Positions 58,760 to 64,000 of a stretch of 64,000 nucleotides of DNA are shown here, one piece after another. A program made the translations under genes and the position numbers. Origin of the DNA: Populus alba (lineage: Eukaryota > Streptophyta > Magnoliopsida > Malpighiales > Salicaceae); assembly GCF_005239225.2 (NCBI RefSeq), contig NC_133289.1, positions 12,136,889 through 12,200,888 on the forward strand. The letters run 5' to 3'. The notes beneath the pieces were generated by a model. That model was given only the letters and a program-made list of their open reading frames with translations. It was not told the DNA's origin and made no database searches. Each line of letters opens with the position of its first letter. Within the stretch, counting starts at the first letter, position 1.

Positions 58760-60600
58760 ATTAACAAACAAAAAACATGTAATGTTATTTATTTTATAAA
58801 AATTTAATGTTATTATAATTATTAGGTAATAAATTAACAAAGTTAGTATACGTTATCGTGAGGAAAAACTACGTAATATTTTGGGATCTCCTAACAAATA
58901 TGACCTTTTATGTTCATATAAAGGTTGAAAATATAATTTGTACAAAAATTTTTCAGGTGATGACAACCACAAACTCAAGAAGAAACTTTCAATTGTGCTC
59001 ACTCTTCAGTACTTTCTGTTATACATTTGAAGTGTGGAGAAAAAAATAAATTTTTTTTATAGAATATACCTCTGTTTCTTTACAAAGTACAAGTTCATAT
59101 TAATAGTGGCATTCATGACACTATATAACTATATTAAAAAGAAAGCCATATGAAAATATGTGAATTTTAAGGAATTTGATTCGTCATCCCGATTTTATTC
59201 CATAGGAATTTTTAATCGATGTATTTCTACATTCACAAATCCATAAAATTAAAATCCTTCCTGTATTACTATATCATGATAAAACTATAGCAAATTTAAT
59301 AGAATAATAATTAAAAGCGGTGTTGCAGTTGGCATCGTGTCTTTACAATACATTAATAATAAAATAAACATTAATGTAAATGCATTAATGTTCTCTCTCC
59401 TTTTTTTTTTTCTTTCTTTCTTTTTATATATTATATGAGTGGGTCTATCTAGCTACCTAACACTGAAAAGGTTTCATTACAAGGATAAAAGAATGGCAGA
59501 CAAATGGAAGCTCGATCTTACAAAGGCAGTGAGTAAATTTATAAATGGGGCATGTAACAATAGTGAAGCCATGAGAGCTCCAACACTAACAAAACCATGC
59601 TTGTTCTGTCCTAAATAAAGAATCCACAGACCTTATCCTCTTGCAGCCCAACAGAGATACATCTCTGAATTTTGAAAAGAGATTAACAAATGAAAATGAA
59701 AGAAACAATCTCCTTCCTTGCGAGGTGATGAAGTCACAAACTATGGAAAGAGTTACTAAGAAATTCTTATGGGTAGAAGGAAAGCACCTCCTTCTGCTAG
59801 AGCCTTGAAGGAATATCAAGGAGCAATTGTGCGAGTATGAGCATAGTCTTGTAAAAATCAAAACATTTTCATCAAAATTACATGTATTGTCACTCTTGAG
59901 ACGAAGAGATCTAACTATTTGTTGCATCAATAATAATAAAAAAAATAAATTCTCCACCTTGTTACATTGGAAGCCTTCCGCAGCTTGTTATACGAGACCT
60001 GGAATGCCATAATTAATGCTGTTGTTTCTTTTTAATAAATAACACTAAAAATATTTAAGATATTAAATAGGAGCACAGGACATTAAAAATTGTTGAAGTC
60101 ATTGATCCAAATATTAAAAATATTTAAGACTTCAACAAAAATATCTAACTATTAAATAGCTTGATAATTTTATCATACAAGTATTAAACCTAATAGATTC
60201 AATGAATCCAGAAAAGTAATTATTTATAAGTTGATAAAAATAAAAAAATTCATATCAAAAATTTATTTTATAATTAATTTAAATTTATGTTGAGCAAAAC
60301 ATCGTATGAATAGTTTAATCCAAAGTTCTCACTACTGAATTTTTTTCTTTAAAAAGTTTGATATTTTATAAGTTTAAATTTTACTTCTAATTTTTTGATA
60401 TAAAATTTGAAATTTTTAAATTTTAAATAATTTTCTTAACCAAAAATTTTTTAAATCAATTTTTTATTTACTTATATTTTTATTGATATTTTCTAATAAA
60501 AATTTAATCTTTAATATAAAAGCACCGTATTTTTAATTTGATTTCAAATATATTAATGCAATAACCAGTTTCTAACGGATCTTGAGCCCATTCACAAGTC
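58760..60600. other. Intergenic DNA, no recognised gene
   Basis: The AT-rich tail of the Harbinger region is followed at 59480-60010 by less AT-rich sequence with a minus-strand frame (59586-59957, 123 codons) that I cannot assign to a family. It may be a non-coding transcript or a gene remnant. 60010-60600 is AT-rich. Confidence 0.35.
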
Positions 60601-60953
60601 AAACTAGCATGATAATGCTCCTAGGCCTTCTCCAGCCTAAGCTCTACACCCTTCCACACACCTATTATACTGCACAAGCACATGCATCTACAATACGATA
60701 ATCAGCCTTATTAATCAAATGAATTAATTAATAATTATGATGATAAAGAGACCCAATAGCGTATAAATGTGCGAAAAAACGAGATAATTGTGAGAATATC
60801 AAGAAATTTATTATTAAGAATGGTTGCAAAGTGCAGCAGAACAGTGGAGATGAAATATGCAAAGTAGAAAGAAAAAAAAAAAGGCTGGGATTGAAAGACA
60901 ACAATAGTAACGGTAGAAAAGAAAGTAGGAAATCTAAACTGAGAATTACATAC

Positions 60954-61052
60954 AGTGTTGGAGAGCTTGGTGGGGGAGTTTTTGATGACTTCCATTGATT
61001 GAATCTCTAAACCCAAACTCTCATTGGATGAAAATATGTTAGTGGAAGTCAT
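60954..61052 (-). other. Possible first exon of an unknown minus-strand gene
   Basis: An ATG at 61052 opens 33 codons (MTSTNIFSSNESLGLEIQSM, then EVIKNSPTKLSNT) and ends at a good donor ACT|GTATGT. The upstream leader GGAGGAGAGAGTGTAAGTTC looks like a purine-rich 5' leader. No downstream exon was found in 60000-60950 and no family is recognised. Confidence 0.25.
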
Positions 61053-61059
61053 CTGAACT

Positions 61060-61920
61060 TACACTCTCTCCTCCAATCTTCCCATAAATATCACTTATTC
61101 GTTCATCCCAAGATACGTAATTTGCGTTGGAAACATGATTTTCAGGAATAAGCAACAATATTCTGAATCATTTCAAAGTAGAAATCATGTGTAAAGACAG
61201 AATCATAAAGCAGCTAGGCCTCTGCCTGTTTGTGCGTGGTGTTTCTGATACACAGTATCAGGATGGTTTTAAAAAAGAAACATGGCGTGAAGGAATCAGA
61301 ACGTTCTCTTCTTGCTTCCCTTTCGTTTGCTTATGAGTTGCACGCGGAGAAGATGCTTTCCCTCACCTTTATGCATGCAAAAACAAAACCATTAATTGGA
61401 ATTTTGGAGTTGTCTTCAAAAGAAGAGAATCATGATCATGCGCTTTGGCACTAATCTAAACAGCACTAAACACCCTTTTCCTTTTCTCTTTTGTTCAAGC
61501 AATACAAGGTTTACACTCCTCATTAATTTGTCTGGGTTTAGCGAACAAGCCCTGACTTTTTACATCATCAAGTAAAAAGCTTGTTGTTGAAAAAGATATT
61601 ACAAACAATTTGTACTCAGTACACTGGGAATCAATCACTAAGCTAATGTTTTATTTGATAAAACAAGTTTTTTGCTTGCGTCGAAGAGGATGCACTGGAA
61701 AGCAGAATGCAAAGGCAATGGTGGTTATGTCATATGTAACAAGAAGATATTCAACGGGTCAGACTTGAGCGTTGTGGAAGCTCAGACGCACTATATATTT
61801 TCCTCACATTTTATTTGAAGCAAATTGCTTAGTGTCTAATGATTTTGGGGCCTGGGAATATTCGAGCAGTTATGAATATATTGAGTTAATTATTTTTCAC
61901 GAAACATCGACAGCACAAAC
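61060..61920. other. Intergenic DNA upstream of the tRNA gene
   Basis: Mixed composition, including a short perfect hairpin CTGATACACAGTATCAG near 61246. A frame at 61230-61454 has no recognised domain. No gene is called. Confidence 0.4.
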
Positions 61921-62002
61921 GACGCTTTGGCCGAGTGGTTAAGGCGTGTGCCTGCTAAGTACATGGGGTTTCCCCGCGAGAGTTCGAATCTCTCAGGCGT
62001 CG
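61921..62002 (+). tRNA. tRNA-Ser (anticodon GCT)
   Basis: An 82-nt class II tRNA. Acceptor stem GACGCTT pairs with AGGCGTC (one T-G wobble), with discriminator G at 62002. A-box TGGCCGAGTGG and B-box GAGTTCGAATCTC are intact. The anticodon arm TGTGC-CTGCTAA-GTACA places GCT at 61954-61956, reading serine AGC/AGT codons. The long variable arm (ATGGGGTTTCCCCGC) is diagnostic for Ser. CCA is not encoded, as expected for a nuclear gene. T-runs from about 62009 act as the Pol III terminator, and several CAA/CAC motifs lie just upstream, as in plant tRNA genes. Confidence 0.97.
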
Positions 62003-62006
62003 GTTA

Positions 62007-62022
62007 AATTTTTTATTTTTTT
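62007..62022 (+). terminator. Pol III terminator of tRNA-Ser
   Basis: TTTTTTATTTTTTT begins about five bases after the tRNA end, a normal oligo-T stop for RNA polymerase III. Confidence 0.8.
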
Positions 62023-63040
62023 AAATCCCACAAGTTTGGGCTAAGAGGCCGCTTATGAAGATCAACGATGGGCCCAAAGTATGGGCTCCCTACAAAGACC
62101 AGACGCTACAATGGATGTTCATTTTCTCTCCATGCAAAAGTTCAATGGCCACTCTTCGAAGCGTTGATATTCGCCCCCCGAGTTTGCTCCTCTCAGGAAT
62201 GATTCCTTTCCCCCTAAAACATTAGCTTAGCTTGCCCCTTTTCCTCCTCTTTTATTTATTTATTTTTCGAATTCTTGGTTGATGAGCGTGAGCAAGGCTC
62301 TCAAATGGACGGACCTAGATCATTTAACGGAATCACAACATGCCTAAGCACTGATATTTCACTGTTAAGCAGAGAGGGCACAACATGACACAGGGAGCAT
62401 GCTTGCCTGTGTTTTACCCAGAGAAAAGTGTACTCTATGAAAAAAGAATCTCACTCGCTTTAAGACAACAAACGTCGATAATTTTGCTTTCAGAAACAAC
62501 AGTCAGGATCTTACCATGCCCTGGTAAGCGCTATTCAAGCATACAAGTATTAAAAGATAGCCAGGAATAAACATGTTTTATTCACACTTGGAAACTAGAT
62601 GACGTTTGATAGAAGGCAGCTCTCATAAAGTGTCCAAACTCTGTTCGTGGTGAGCGTTTTACCAACTACATGGATGAACTTCACATTCTAGAACCAGAAT
62701 CGATGATAAGCTGCAATTGCATGAATTAATCTATCTAGTACATCAAGAAGACTTTCCCATGAACATGTATGCGAGACATCAACAAACAAGAAAGGCATAC
62801 CCGTCAAACAATTTTATCCAAGCGGGGGGGGAAAAATCTTGCATCCACCCAAACAGACTGACTTTTTGATTGATACTATTTAAAATTGCGCTCAGTGTGT
62901 GTGAAATTCTGAATTTCAATAAAAAAACAGAGAGTATAAGTCGAACAAACATGAGGTAAAGCGCTTAGAAGTCAGGAACCAGGTATTCTTCTTGACACCA
63001 TTGAAACAAGAATGAATGGTGCCCAGAGGCTCCAAACGTT
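62023..63040. other. tRNA 3' flank and probable RBX1 3' untranslated region
   Basis: No gene is recognised at 62023-62560; an open frame at 62385-62570 lacks any motif. The part closest to 63040 is the likely 3' untranslated region of the minus-strand RBX1 gene. A poly-G run lies at 62824-62831. Confidence 0.45.

Positions 63041-64000
<960 letters not shown>

Noticed and set aside
59586..59957. 123-codon minus-strand frame
   Set aside because: Longest unassigned frame in the right part, but Phe/Leu/Ser-rich without a domain and lacking a convincing ATG context; kept only as an unassigned region.

Overview
The window is nuclear DNA of a dicot plant. It has intron-containing genes with GT-AG boundaries, long AT-rich intergenic DNA, many microsatellites, decayed retrotransposons and DNA transposons, and a nuclear tRNA-Ser. 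The protein matches (proteasome alpha-6, strictosidine synthase-like, DUF1677, COPT5, LURP-one-related, AGG3-type G-gamma, SBT1 subtilase, RBX1) and a dispersed 190-bp MITE family ending in GTGTTTGG/CCAAACAC point, from memory and without a search, to a woody rosid, most likely Salicaceae (Populus or Salix).

Layout. 1-1710: last three exons of a proteasome alpha-6 subunit gene (+). 2205-8189: strictosidine synthase-like gene (-), six exons, whose 4.3-kb third intron holds a decayed antisense Copia element; its first intron uses a GC donor. 8.3-13.8 kb: AT-rich DNA with a 0.7-kb direct repeat. 13878-14333: DUF1677 gene. 15-20.7 kb: transposon-rich, with an orphan exon of an HHO/NIGT1-type GARP regulator beside an LTR-like promoter. 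21741-22166: intronless COPT5 copper transporter. 23.2-23.5 kb: TOR kinase-domain fragment. 26172-27831: LURP-one-related gene (-). 28-41 kb: no intact gene, but minisatellites, microsatellites and a 1.44-kb palindromic TIR element. 43457-45673: AGG3-type cysteine-rich G-gamma gene (+), convergent with a subtilase gene (46969-50203, -). 50.4-61.9 kb: decayed transposons, including a Harbinger transposase fossil. 61921-62002: tRNA-Ser(GCT). 63041 to beyond the window: 3' end of RBX1 (-).

The genes are independent plant loci with no operon-like arrangement. Two belong to the ubiquitin-proteasome system (alpha-6 at the left edge, RBX1 at the right), but nothing in the sequence links them. I found no convincing new multi-gene system. 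The most noteworthy structures are the palindromic GC-ended element with 197-bp internal units and an 8-bp target duplication at 32474-33915, with a decayed relative at 53237; the antisense Copia in an apparently intact gene; the GC-AG intron; and the orphan HHO and TOR exons.
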